Shown: piece by piece, positions 1-7,480 of the stretch
Layout of the letters: each line of letters starts with the position of its first letter
Position numbering within the stretch: the first letter of the stretch is position 1
From: Aldehydirespirator sp965117015
GTDB lineage: Bacteria; Actinomycetota; Acidimicrobiia; Acidimicrobiales; Aldehydirespiratoraceae
Direction of reading: 5' to 3'
NCBI GenBank assembly: GCA_965117015.1
Contig: OZ220747.1
Span: forward strand, 1,364,001-1,428,000
DNA length: 64,000 nt
The notes under the pieces: model-generated
Database searches by the model: none
The model's input: the letters and a program-made list of their open reading frames with translations, nothing else
Told to the model about the DNA's origin: nothing
Position numbers and translations under genes: made by a program

Positions 1-1
1 C

Positions 2-97
2 CCCCGGACTCGGGCCGTGACCATCTACCGCGCCACCCGCGCGCCGGCCTCGGTAGTTGAGCCTGTGCCTGGCGGGAATCAGGCGAGGAGCGGCTGA
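2..97 (+). CDS. 3' end of an upstream gene, possibly hspR (partial)
   Basis: A frame is open from the left edge for 31 codons and stops two bases before the clpB start codon. Its tail (AVTIYRATRAP...) is preceded by nothing visible. In actinomycetes the MerR-type heat-shock repressor hspR often lies just upstream of clpB, and HspR proteins end in a similar short basic tail. The tight spacing suggests co-transcription with clpB. The identity is inference from position; only the 3' end can be seen. Confidence 0.35.
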   Translation, partial: PRTRAVTIYRATRAPASVVEPVPGGNQARSG

Positions 98-99
98 GC

Positions 100-2592
100 A
101 TGGCCTTGGACCCCAATCGCTGGACGCTCAAGACGACCGAGGCATTCGCGGCCGCCACCGAGGCGGCCCGGGCCGGCTCCCACGCCGAGGTCACGCCCGA
201 CCACCTCCTGATCGCCCTGCTGGCCCAGACCGAGGGCCTGGTGCTGCCGATGCTGCACTCCGCGGGTGTCGACCACTCAGCCGTGCTGGAGAGATCCCAG
301 CAGGCGGTGGCCATGCTGCCGCGCGCCTACGGGTCCGACGTCGGTGTCTCCCGCGAGTTGCACGACGTGCTGACCAGCGCCGACAAGCTGCGAGCCGACC
401 TCGGCGACGACTACCTGTCCACCGAGCATCTGGTCATCGCCCTCGGCGATCGCCTGGACCTCGACCGCGAGCTCCTGCTGAAGGTGTTGCATGATGTTCG
501 GGGCAGCCATCGGGTCACCACCAAGGCGCCCGAGGATCAGTACCAGGCCCTGGAGCGCTACGGCCGGGACCTCACCTCCGAGGCCCGGGCCGGCAACCTC
601 GACCCGGTGATCGGCCGCGACGACGAGATCCGGCGGGTGATCAGGGTCCTGGCCCGGCGCCGCAAGAACAACCCGGTGCTTATAGGCGAGCCCGGCGTGG
701 GCAAGACCGCCATCGTGGAGGGCCTAGCCCAGCGCATCGTCGACGGCGACGTGCCCGACAGCCTGGCCGGCAAGCGGCTCGTGGTGCTCGACCTCGCCGC
801 CATGGTGGCCGGTGCCAAGTACCGGGGCGAGTTCGAGGAGCGCCTCCAGGCGGTGCTGGCCGAGATCGAGGAGGCCGGAGGCGAGATCGTCACCTTCATC
901 GACGAGTTGCACACCATGGTGGGTGCGGGCGGCGCCGAGGGAGCGATGGACGCCGGCAACATGCTCAAGCCCATGCTGGCCCGCGGCACGCTGCGGATGG
1001 TGGGTGCCACCACGCTCGACGAGTACCGCAAGCACCTCGAGACCGACGCGGCTCTGGAGCGCCGCTTCCAGCCGGTGCTCGTCGAACCGCCCTCCGTGGA
1101 GGCGACCGTGGCCATCCTGCGAGGTCTGCGGGAGCGCTACGAGGTCCATCACGGGGTCCGCATCAAGGACTCTGCCCTGATCGCCGCGGCCGAGCTGTCC
1201 GACCGCTACATCACCGGTCGGTTCCTTCCCGACAAGGCCATCGACCTGATCGACGAGGCGGCCAGCTCGCTGCGCATCGAGATCGACTCGGTGCCCACCG
1301 AGATCGATGTGGTGGAGCGCCGGCTGCGGCAACTCGAGATGGAGCGGGTCGCGGTCTCCGCCGAGAGCGACGCCACGTCCCGAGCGCGTCTCGACGACCT
1401 GGAGCGCGAGATCGCCGACCTCACTGAGGAGTCCTCCGCGCTGACGGCGCGCTGGCAGGCCGAGAAGGAGGCCATCGGCGTCATCCGCTCCCTCAAGGAG
1501 GAGCTCGAGACCCGCCGGTCCGACCTCGAACGCGAGCCCGACCTGGAACGGGCCGCCGAGATCCGCTACGGGATCATCCCCGAACTGGAGCGCCGCATCG
1601 ACGAGGCCACCAGCCATCTGGCCGGGTTGCAGCGCGACTCGTCGATGCTCACCGAGGAAGTCGACGCCGACCACATAGCGGCCGTCGTCAGCCGGTCCAC
1701 CGGCGTGCCGGTGTCGCGCCTGATGGAGGGCGAGGCGGCCAAGCTGATCCGGCTGGAGGAGCATCTCCACGAGCGGGTGGTGGGCCAGGACGAGGCGGTG
1801 AGCGTGGTGGCCAACGCCATCCGTCGCAGCCGCGTCGGCCTCAGCGACCCCCACCGGCCCATCGGCAGCTTCCTGTTCCTCGGCCCCACCGGCGTCGGCA
1901 AGACCGAGTTGGCCCGGTCCCTGGCCGCGTTCTTGTTCGACGATGAGCAGGCCATGGTCCGCATCGACATGTCGGAGTACCTCGAGAAGCACTCGGTGTC
2001 CCGCCTCATCGGAGCGCCGCCCGGATACGTGGGCCACGACTCCGGCGGCCAGCTGACCGAGGCGGTCCGGCGCCGCCCCTACACGGTGGTGCTGCTCGAC
2101 GAGGTGGAGAAGGCCCACGCCGACGTGTTCGGCGTGCTGCTGCAACTGCTCGACGACGGCCGTCTCACCGACGGGCAGGGCCGCACGGTGGACTTCAGCA
2201 ACGTCGTGTTGATCATGACGTCCAACCTCCAGGGCGAGCCGGGCAACTTCTTCAGGCCCGAGTTCGTCAACCGCATAGACGACATCGTCCGGTTCCGCGC
2301 CCTGGAGCCGGAAGACCTCGTGCCCATCGTCGACATCCAGCTCAGGCAGCTGGACGATCGCCTGCAGGCCCGGCGCCTCGGGCTGGAGGTCACCGGCGAG
2401 GCCAAGGCCCATCTGGCCCGCGCCGGCTACGACCCCGCCTTCGGGGCCCGGCCCCTCAAGCGCCTCATACAGCGCGCCATCGGAGATCCTCTGGCGGTGG
2501 CCATGCTGGAGGGCCGCTACCGGACCGACGACACCGTGGTCGTGGACGTGGACCGCTCCGGTGAGACGGACCCGTCGATCATCCTCAGGTAG
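100..2592 (+). CDS. clpB: ATP-dependent disaggregase ClpB (Hsp100)
   Basis: Hexameric cytoplasmic AAA+ chaperone that, with DnaK, pulls polypeptides out of aggregates. It is 830 residues, against about 850-870 usual for the family. It has the N-terminal Clp repeat domain (about 1-145), a first AAA+ module with GEPGVGKT near residue 196, a coiled-coil M domain (about 395-520), and a second module with GPTGVGKT near 593 and the arginine-finger segment FRPEFVNR near 718. Between MTSN and FRPEF only a few residues remain, where most ClpB proteins have about 25 more, so this loop appears shortened. The ATG start follows a GAGGAG ribosome-binding site. It may be co-transcribed with the gene ending at 97. 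Confidence 0.96.
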   Translation: MALDPNRWTLKTTEAFAAATEAARAGSHAEVTPDHLLIALLAQTEGLVLPMLHSAGVDHSAVLERSQQAVAMLPRAYGSDVGVSRELHDVLTSADKLRADLGDDYLSTEHLVIALGDRLDLDRELLLKVLHDVRGSHRVTTKAPEDQYQALERYGRDLTSEARAGNLDPVIGRDDEIRRVIRVLARRRKNNPVLIGEPGVGKTAIVEGLAQRIVDGDVPDSLAGKRLVVLDLAAMVAGAKYRGEFEERLQAVLAEIEEAGGEIVTFIDELHTMVGAGGAEGAMDAGNMLKPMLARGTLRMVGATTLDEYRKHLETDAALERRFQPVLVEPPSVEATVAILRGLRERYEVHHGVRIKDSALIAAAELSDRYITGRFLPDKAIDLIDEAASSLRIEIDSVPTEIDVVERRLRQLEMERVAVSAESDATSRARLDDLEREIADLTEESSALTARWQAEKEAIGVIRSLKEELETRRSDLEREPDLERAAEIRYGIIPELERRIDEATSHLAGLQRDSSMLTEEVDADHIAAVVSRSTGVPVSRLMEGEAAKLIRLEEHLHERVVGQDEAVSVVANAIRRSRVGLSDPHRPIGSFLFLGPTGVGKTELARSLAAFLFDDEQAMVRIDMSEYLEKHSVSRLIGAPPGYVGHDSGGQLTEAVRRRPYTVVLLDEVEKAHADVFGVLLQLLDDGRLTDGQGRTVDFSNVVLIMTSNLQGEPGNFFRPEFVNRIDDIVRFRALEPEDLVPIVDIQLRQLDDRLQARRLGLEVTGEAKAHLARAGYDPAFGARPLKRLIQRAIGDPLAVAMLEGRYRTDDTVVVDVDRSGETDPSIILR

Positions 2593-2639
2593 AAACCAGT
2601 ACAATCGCACGGTAACGCCCGCCCCTGAAGGAGAGCGCC

Positions 2640-3926
2640 GTGCCTGCGACCGTTGTCGTCGGTACCCAGTGGGGCGACGAGGGGAAGGGGAAGTTCACCG
2701 ACCTCGTCGCTGCCGAGATGGACATGGTGGTCCGCTACCAGGGCGGCCACAACGCCGGGCACACGCTGGTAGTGGGCAGCGAGACCTTCGCACTCCAGCT
2801 GATACCCAGCGGAGTGCTCTATGAGCACATCACTCCGGTGATCGGCAACGGCGTCGTCGTCGATCCCAGGGTCCTCATCGCCGAGATGGACGCGCTCCAG
2901 TCCCGGGGCGTCGACTGCAGCTCCCTGCGGCTCTCGGGCAACGCCCACCTGATCATGCCCTACCACCAGGAGCTCGACGCGCTGCACGAGCGCCACCTCG
3001 GCGACGCCAAGCTGGGCACCACCAAGCGGGGCATCGGGCCGGCCTACGCCGACAAGTCGATGCGCATCGGGCTGCGGGTGCAGGACCTGCTCGACCCGCG
3101 GATCTTCCGGGCCAAGCTCGACGTGTCCCTGGGCCACACCAACAAGGTGCTGGCCAAGGTCTTCAACCGTCTGCCCCTGCGGGCCGACGACATCGTCGCC
3201 GAGTACCTGGACGAGTGCGCGCCCCGGCTCGAGGCCCATATCTGCGACGCGGTGGCCGTGCTGCACGAGGCCCTCGAGTCGGGCCGGCAGGTGCTGTTCG
3301 AGGGGGCCCAGGCGACCTTCCTCGACCTCGATCACGGCACCTACCCCTTCGTCACGTCGTCCAATCCGGTGGCGGGCGGTGTCTGCATCGGTGCGGGGAT
3401 CGGTCCCCGCCACGTCGACCGGGTCATCGGCGTGGCCAAGGCCTACGTGACCCGGGTCGGGTCGGGGCCGTTCGTCACCGAGCTGTTGGACGAAGTCGGG
3501 GACCACCTCGTCACCGTCGGCTGCGAATTCGGGACGAACACCGGCCGCCGCCGCCGCACCGGGTGGTTGGACCTGGTGATGCTGCGCCACGCGGTGCGGC
3601 TCAACTCGCTGACCGAGGTCGCCCTCACCAAGCTCGACGTGCTCGACGGGCTCGACCGTCTCAAGGTGTGCGTCGCCTACGAACTGGACGGCGAGCGCTA
3701 CGAGCACATGCCCTATCACCAGTCGGTGATCCACAAGGCGGTGCCGGTGTACGAGGAGCTCGACGGTTGGAGCACCGACCTGAGCGGTATCACGTCGTCG
3801 GCCGAGCTGCCGGCCGCGGCCGCCGACTACATCGCCTTCCTGGAGGAGGGCATCGGCGTGCCCATCCGGCTCGTCGGGGTCGGCCCGGGCCGCAGCCAGT
3901 ACCTCTACTGGCAGGAAGCCGCCTAG
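2640..3926 (+). CDS. purA: Adenylosuccinate synthetase PurA
   Basis: Joins IMP and aspartate with GTP hydrolysis to make adenylosuccinate, the first committed step to AMP. It is 428 residues, the normal family length, and starts with the GTP-binding loop VGTQWGDEGKGKFTD. The NAGHT segment and the C-terminal GxGPxR region are also present. The start is GTG, preceded by GAAGGAGAG. A TACAAT hexamer at 2600-2605 could be the -10 element of its own promoter. purB, the next enzyme of the branch, follows 111 bases downstream. Confidence 0.97.
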   Translation: MPATVVVGTQWGDEGKGKFTDLVAAEMDMVVRYQGGHNAGHTLVVGSETFALQLIPSGVLYEHITPVIGNGVVVDPRVLIAEMDALQSRGVDCSSLRLSGNAHLIMPYHQELDALHERHLGDAKLGTTKRGIGPAYADKSMRIGLRVQDLLDPRIFRAKLDVSLGHTNKVLAKVFNRLPLRADDIVAEYLDECAPRLEAHICDAVAVLHEALESGRQVLFEGAQATFLDLDHGTYPFVTSSNPVAGGVCIGAGIGPRHVDRVIGVAKAYVTRVGSGPFVTELLDEVGDHLVTVGCEFGTNTGRRRRTGWLDLVMLRHAVRLNSLTEVALTKLDVLDGLDRLKVCVAYELDGERYEHMPYHQSVIHKAVPVYEELDGWSTDLSGITSSAELPAAAADYIAFLEEGIGVPIRLVGVGPGRSQYLYWQEAA

Positions 3927-3945
3927 GGGTCCAGAGGCCGAGCGT

Positions 3946-4038
3946 ATGAGCTGCAGTACACGAGGACTTTGCATGACGCGGAGCGAGGCCGTGGCCCGAG
4001 CGGCCCGTGAGCGCAGCGAACAAGAGCGGGGCTCATAG
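3946..4038 (+). CDS. Possible 30-codon linker ORF between purA and purB
   Basis: A short frame (ATG at 3946, another in-frame ATG at 3973) ends in TAG whose last base is the first base of the purB GTG start. Most of it is made of the 49-bp dispersed repeat found again at 19139-19187. Reading through this frame would bring ribosomes to the purB start, so it may serve translational coupling rather than make a useful peptide. There is no homology evidence, and chance cannot be excluded. Confidence 0.3.
   Translation: MSCSTRGLCMTRSEAVARAARERSEQERGS
3983..4031. repeat. 49-bp dispersed repeat, copy A
   Basis: Identical at 48 of 49 positions to 19139-19187. It contains the short inverted arms GGCCG and CGGCC. 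Here it fills most of the purA-purB gap and ends just before the purB start. Confidence 0.85.
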
Positions 4039-5465
4039 TGGAGGCTTCACACCCCAACGTGCTGGCGGGCCGTTACGCCAGCGAGCGGATGCGGGCACTG
4101 TGGTCGCCGGAGCGCCGCGTGGTGCTGGAGCGCCGGCTGTGGCTGGCGGTGCTGGAAGCTCAGCGCAAACTCGGACTTGATGTCGGTCAAGCCGTCGTCG
4201 ATGCCTACGAGGCGGTGGTGGAGGTGGTCGACCTCGAGTCGATTGCCGTCCGGGAGGCCGTCACCCGCCATGACGTGAAGGCCCGGATCGACGAGTTCTG
4301 CGCTCTCGCCGGCCACGAATCCATCCATCTGGGCATGACTTCACGCGATGTCACCGAGAACACCGAGCAGCTGCTGATTCTCGACTCGCTGAAGGTGATC
4401 CGCGACGACCTGGTGGCGGTGATCGCCCGGCTGGCCGATCTGGCTGAGGCCCATGCCTCGACTGTGATGGTGGCCCGCACCCACAACGTGGCCGCGCAGG
4501 CCACGACGCTCGGGAAGCGCTTCGCGGACGCCGCGGCGGAGACGATGCTCGGGTACTCCAGGGTCGCGGAGCTATTGGACCGGTACCCGCTGAGGGGCAT
4601 CAAGGGGCCGGTCGGCACCCGCCTCGATCAGCTCGACCTTCTCGGATCGGCGGAGGCGGTTGACGAATTGGAGAGCTTGGTGGCCGAGCATCTCGGCTTC
4701 GGAGGTGTGCTCGATGCGTCGGGGCAGACCTATCCGCGCTCTCTGGACCTCGACGTCGTGGCTGCGCTGGTCCAGGCTGTATCCGGGCCGGCGTCCCTGG
4801 CGACGACAGTGCGGCTCATGGCTGGGCACGGGCTTGTATCGGAGGGGTTCCGAGCCGGCCAGGTCGCCTCGTCGGCAATGCCCCACAAGGCCAACGCCCG
4901 CTCCTCGGAGCGCATCGGTGCGCTGGTGGCCGTGCTCGACGGCCATCTCGCCATGGCAGCCTCGCTCGCGGGGCGCCAGTGGAACGAGGGCGACGTGAGC
5001 TGCTCGGCCGCCCGGCGGGTCATGCTTCCCGACGCCTTCTGCGCGGCCGACGGCCTGCTCCACACCGCGCTGGGAGTGTTGAAGGAGCTCCAGATCGACA
5101 AGGCCGCCCTCGCTGCCGAGCTCGAGCGCGCTCTGCCCCTGCTGGCGACCACCCGTCTTCTCACAGCCCTGGTCCGGGCCGGGATGGGACGGGAGGCGGC
5201 CCACGAAGTGCTGGCCGAACCCACCCGGCGGGCCGCGCAACAAACGACCGGCGACGATCCCGTCGACCTGGACGGACTGCTCGATCAACTGGCCGCCGAT
5301 GAACGGGTGCCACTGCGCCGCCCGGACCTGGCCCCACTCATGGCCGAACCGGAGCGGTTCGCAGGAACAGCGTCAGAACAGACCGCGCGCGTGGTCGAGG
5401 CGGCGCGGCGCGTCGTTGCCCTCCACCCAGAGGCCGCTACCCAGCCAGCTGAACTGCGATTGTGA
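4038..5465 (+). CDS. purB: Adenylosuccinate lyase PurB
   Basis: Fumarase/aspartase superfamily enzyme that releases fumarate from adenylosuccinate and from SAICAR, so it serves both AMP formation and inosinate synthesis. It is 475 residues. The signature SSAMPHKANARSSER is present at about residues 278-292, along with the substrate segment GMTSRDVTEN and the TRTHNVAAQ-like catalytic histidine segment (VARTHNVAAQAT). The start is GTG at 4038, overlapping the stop of the small linker ORF by one base. It lies after purA, so the two are probably co-expressed. It converges with the small gene ending at 5472. Confidence 0.96.
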   Translation: MEASHPNVLAGRYASERMRALWSPERRVVLERRLWLAVLEAQRKLGLDVGQAVVDAYEAVVEVVDLESIAVREAVTRHDVKARIDEFCALAGHESIHLGMTSRDVTENTEQLLILDSLKVIRDDLVAVIARLADLAEAHASTVMVARTHNVAAQATTLGKRFADAAAETMLGYSRVAELLDRYPLRGIKGPVGTRLDQLDLLGSAEAVDELESLVAEHLGFGGVLDASGQTYPRSLDLDVVAALVQAVSGPASLATTVRLMAGHGLVSEGFRAGQVASSAMPHKANARSSERIGALVAVLDGHLAMAASLAGRQWNEGDVSCSAARRVMLPDAFCAADGLLHTALGVLKELQIDKAALAAELERALPLLATTRLLTALVRAGMGREAAHEVLAEPTRRAAQQTTGDDPVDLDGLLDQLAADERVPLRRPDLAPLMAEPERFAGTASEQTARVVEAARRVVALHPEAATQPAELRL

Positions 5466-5471
5466 AGAGTG

Positions 5472-5861
5472 TCAGGTGCCGCCGCGGGAGATGCCAGCGC
5501 GCTTGAGGGTTGCGGCAGGGACTCCTACCTCACGCCACGCCGCGTATGTGATTCCCTTTCGGCCGCTGTAAGAAACGGCGACTGCCACGAATGCGTCCTC
5601 GAGTTCGCTGATGTCGACTGTCTCCGCGGGTGCGCTGAGGGCCCGCTCAAGATCGATGCGCTCTTGGACTAGCTGGACCCGCCGTATCGGTGTTGCCGAC
5701 TCAAGCGCTTCGCTGATTGCTTCCATTCGCTTCTTGATGGATTCGGCAGTGCGCTTGCGACCCGGACGTGGCCGGTTCGACTCAAGAGCCTCCAGATATG
5801 CGCTTACGGACCTGTTCTCGGCCCGAGCTTTGGCATTTGCAGCCTTGTGTTCATCTGACAT
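5472..5861 (-). CDS. Small conserved-looking protein of unknown function
   Basis: About 129 residues from the start MSDEHKAANAKA; an upstream start at 5873 would add four. The first half is charged, predicted helical and rich in Lys, Arg and Glu. It includes RPGRKRTAESIKKRMEAI, which could bind nucleic acid, and a heptad-like stretch. The C-terminus has a distinct block, SGRKGITYAAWREVGV, that looks like a folded motif with a conserved Trp-Arg. I do not recognise the family. It is transcribed away from the malic enzyme gene across a relatively AT-rich gap that holds direct repeats, so it could regulate that gap. That role is inference. Confidence 0.75.
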   Translation of the reverse strand: MSDEHKAANAKARAENRSVSAYLEALESNRPRPGRKRTAESIKKRMEAISEALESATPIRRVQLVQERIDLERALSAPAETVDISELEDAFVAVAVSYSGRKGITYAAWREVGVPAATLKRAGISRGGT

Positions 5862-5884
5862 GTGTCGTACCACTGACCGCGTCC

Positions 5885-5912
5885 TTTCAACGGTTCAAGT
5901 TATTCAACGGGA
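5885..5912. promoter_or_regulatory. Direct repeats in the divergent promoter region
   Basis: TTCAACGG occurs twice, about 17 bases apart, with TTCAAG between, in the AT-richer gap between two divergent genes. It is a candidate protein-binding site with no direct support. Confidence 0.3.
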
Positions 5913-5957
5913 ATAGTAGTGGATAAAGTTTCGAATCGTGGTCTGCGACGATGTGCT

Positions 5958-5987
5958 TTGTTGCTGGACAGTAGACGATGAGATACT
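5958..5987 (+). promoter_or_regulatory. Candidate promoter of the malic enzyme gene
   Basis: TTGTTG (5958-5963) and GATACT (5982-5987) are separated by 18 bases. Transcription would begin near 5994. That is downstream of the ATG at 5978, so it supports the TTG start at 6026. Confidence 0.35.
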
Positions 5988-6025
5988 GGGAACGATTATT
6001 GAACTCGATCATCAAGGGAGTTGAA

Positions 6026-7456
6026 TTGGACACACCGACCCCGGCTTACTCAATCACAATCAAGGTGTCGCTGGGAAACCGCCCCGGGACGCTGGGCCGC
6101 TTCGCCACTGCGATCGGTGACGCGGGGGGCAATATCGCCGCCATTCCGGGCTTCGAAGCCAAGGGTCCGGTCATCATGCGCGAGATCGACGTTCTGGCCG
6201 AGTCCCCCGACCATGCTCGTGACATTGTCACGGCTGTCAGTGATCTCGACGGCGTCACCGTACTCGATTGGTGGGACCGCACATTCCGGCTCCACGAGGG
6301 CGGAAAGATAGAGGTCAACGCCCTTTGTTCGGTTGGCGACGCCCACGACCTGGCTATGGCGTACACACCGGGCGTGGCCCGTGTGTGCAAGGCGATCCAA
6401 CGGGAGCCGATGCTGCGCCACACCCACACGATCGTCAAGAACATCGTCGCCATCGTTACCGACGGGACAGCTGTCCTCGGGTTGGGAGACATCGGTCCTG
6501 CCGCGGCCCTGCCCGTGATGGAGGGCAAGGCCCTGCTGTTCAAGGAGTTCGGCGGGGTCGATGCGTTTCCGGTGTGCCTCGACGTGACCACACCCGACGA
6601 GTTGGTTGAGACCGTAGTACGCATGGCCCCTTCTTTCGGTGGTATCAATCTGGAGGACATAGCCGCGCCCGCTGCTTTCGAGATTGAAGACAGGCTCATC
6701 GAGGCGCTCGACATTCCTGTGTTTCACGACGATCAGCACGGAACAGCCATCGTGACCACGGCTGCGCTCTGGAACGCTCTCAAGCTTGTCAACAAACAGA
6801 TCTCCGATGTGTCAGTGGTTATCTCGGGAACGGGCGCGGCCGGTCTAGCTGTAGCAAAGATGCTCCACGATGCCGGAGTCGGCGAGATAGTGGGCGTCGA
6901 TCGTGCTGGTGCGATCCATGCAGATCGCAGTGATCTGAACGACGCCAAGCAGTGGTTCGTGCACCACAGCAATCCGGATGGCAAGGCTGGATCGCTCTCC
7001 GAGGTGATTCGCGGGGCGGATGTGTTCGTGGGACTGTCGGCTCCCGGGCTGCTAAGTGCGGAGGATGTGCGCTCGATGGCGCACGATCCGATCGTCTTCG
7101 CCATGGCGAACCCCGATCCGGAGATACGCCCGGAGGAGGTCGACGGTCTGGCCGCGGTGATGGCCACCGGCAGATCCGATTTTCCCAATCAGATCAACAA
7201 CGTCCTGGCCTTTCCCGGCGTATTCCGGGGGGCTCTGGATGCCGGTGCAACGTGCATTACTGAACGGATGAAGGCAGCCGCCGCCCAGGCCATCGCCGAG
7301 GTGATCGGCGATGAGGACCTGGACCGCAACTACATCGTGCCGTCGGTCTTCGATCGCCGGGTCGCCGCCCGGGTGGCGACCCGGGTGGCGGCTTGCGCGG
7401 TCGCCGAGGGCTGCGTGCGGGCGGTTGCTCCGCCGGTCCCTTCCGACCTGCTTTGA
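6026..7456 (+). CDS. NAD(P)-dependent malic enzyme with N-terminal ACT domain
   Basis: Oxidatively decarboxylates malate to pyruvate, linking the citric acid cycle to gluconeogenesis or NADPH supply. An ACT domain (about residues 5-80, AYSITIKVSLGNRPGTLG) precedes the malic N-terminal domain and a Rossmann domain with SGTGAAGLAVAKML. ACT domains commonly bind amino acids, so allosteric control is likely. I chose TTG at 6026 because AAGGGAG lies 5 bases upstream. The 16 codons from the possible ATG at 5978 use AT-rich codons (AGA, TTA, TTG) foreign to this genome and overlap the candidate promoter. The cofactor (NAD or NADP) cannot be read from the sequence by eye. Confidence 0.93.
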   Translation: MDTPTPAYSITIKVSLGNRPGTLGRFATAIGDAGGNIAAIPGFEAKGPVIMREIDVLAESPDHARDIVTAVSDLDGVTVLDWWDRTFRLHEGGKIEVNALCSVGDAHDLAMAYTPGVARVCKAIQREPMLRHTHTIVKNIVAIVTDGTAVLGLGDIGPAAALPVMEGKALLFKEFGGVDAFPVCLDVTTPDELVETVVRMAPSFGGINLEDIAAPAAFEIEDRLIEALDIPVFHDDQHGTAIVTTAALWNALKLVNKQISDVSVVISGTGAAGLAVAKMLHDAGVGEIVGVDRAGAIHADRSDLNDAKQWFVHHSNPDGKAGSLSEVIRGADVFVGLSAPGLLSAEDVRSMAHDPIVFAMANPDPEIRPEEVDGLAAVMATGRSDFPNQINNVLAFPGVFRGALDAGATCITERMKAAAAQAIAEVIGDEDLDRNYIVPSVFDRRVAARVATRVAACAVAEGCVRAVAPPVPSDLL

Positions 7457-7480
7457 GTGCTCTGAGTGCCCGCTCGGCCT

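Noticed and set aside
724..2610. 628-codon open frame antisense to clpB
   Set aside because: It is a GC-rich shadow: the translation is low-complexity (His, Asp, Val, Gly rich), has no start signal or family resemblance, and clpB on the other strand is certain.
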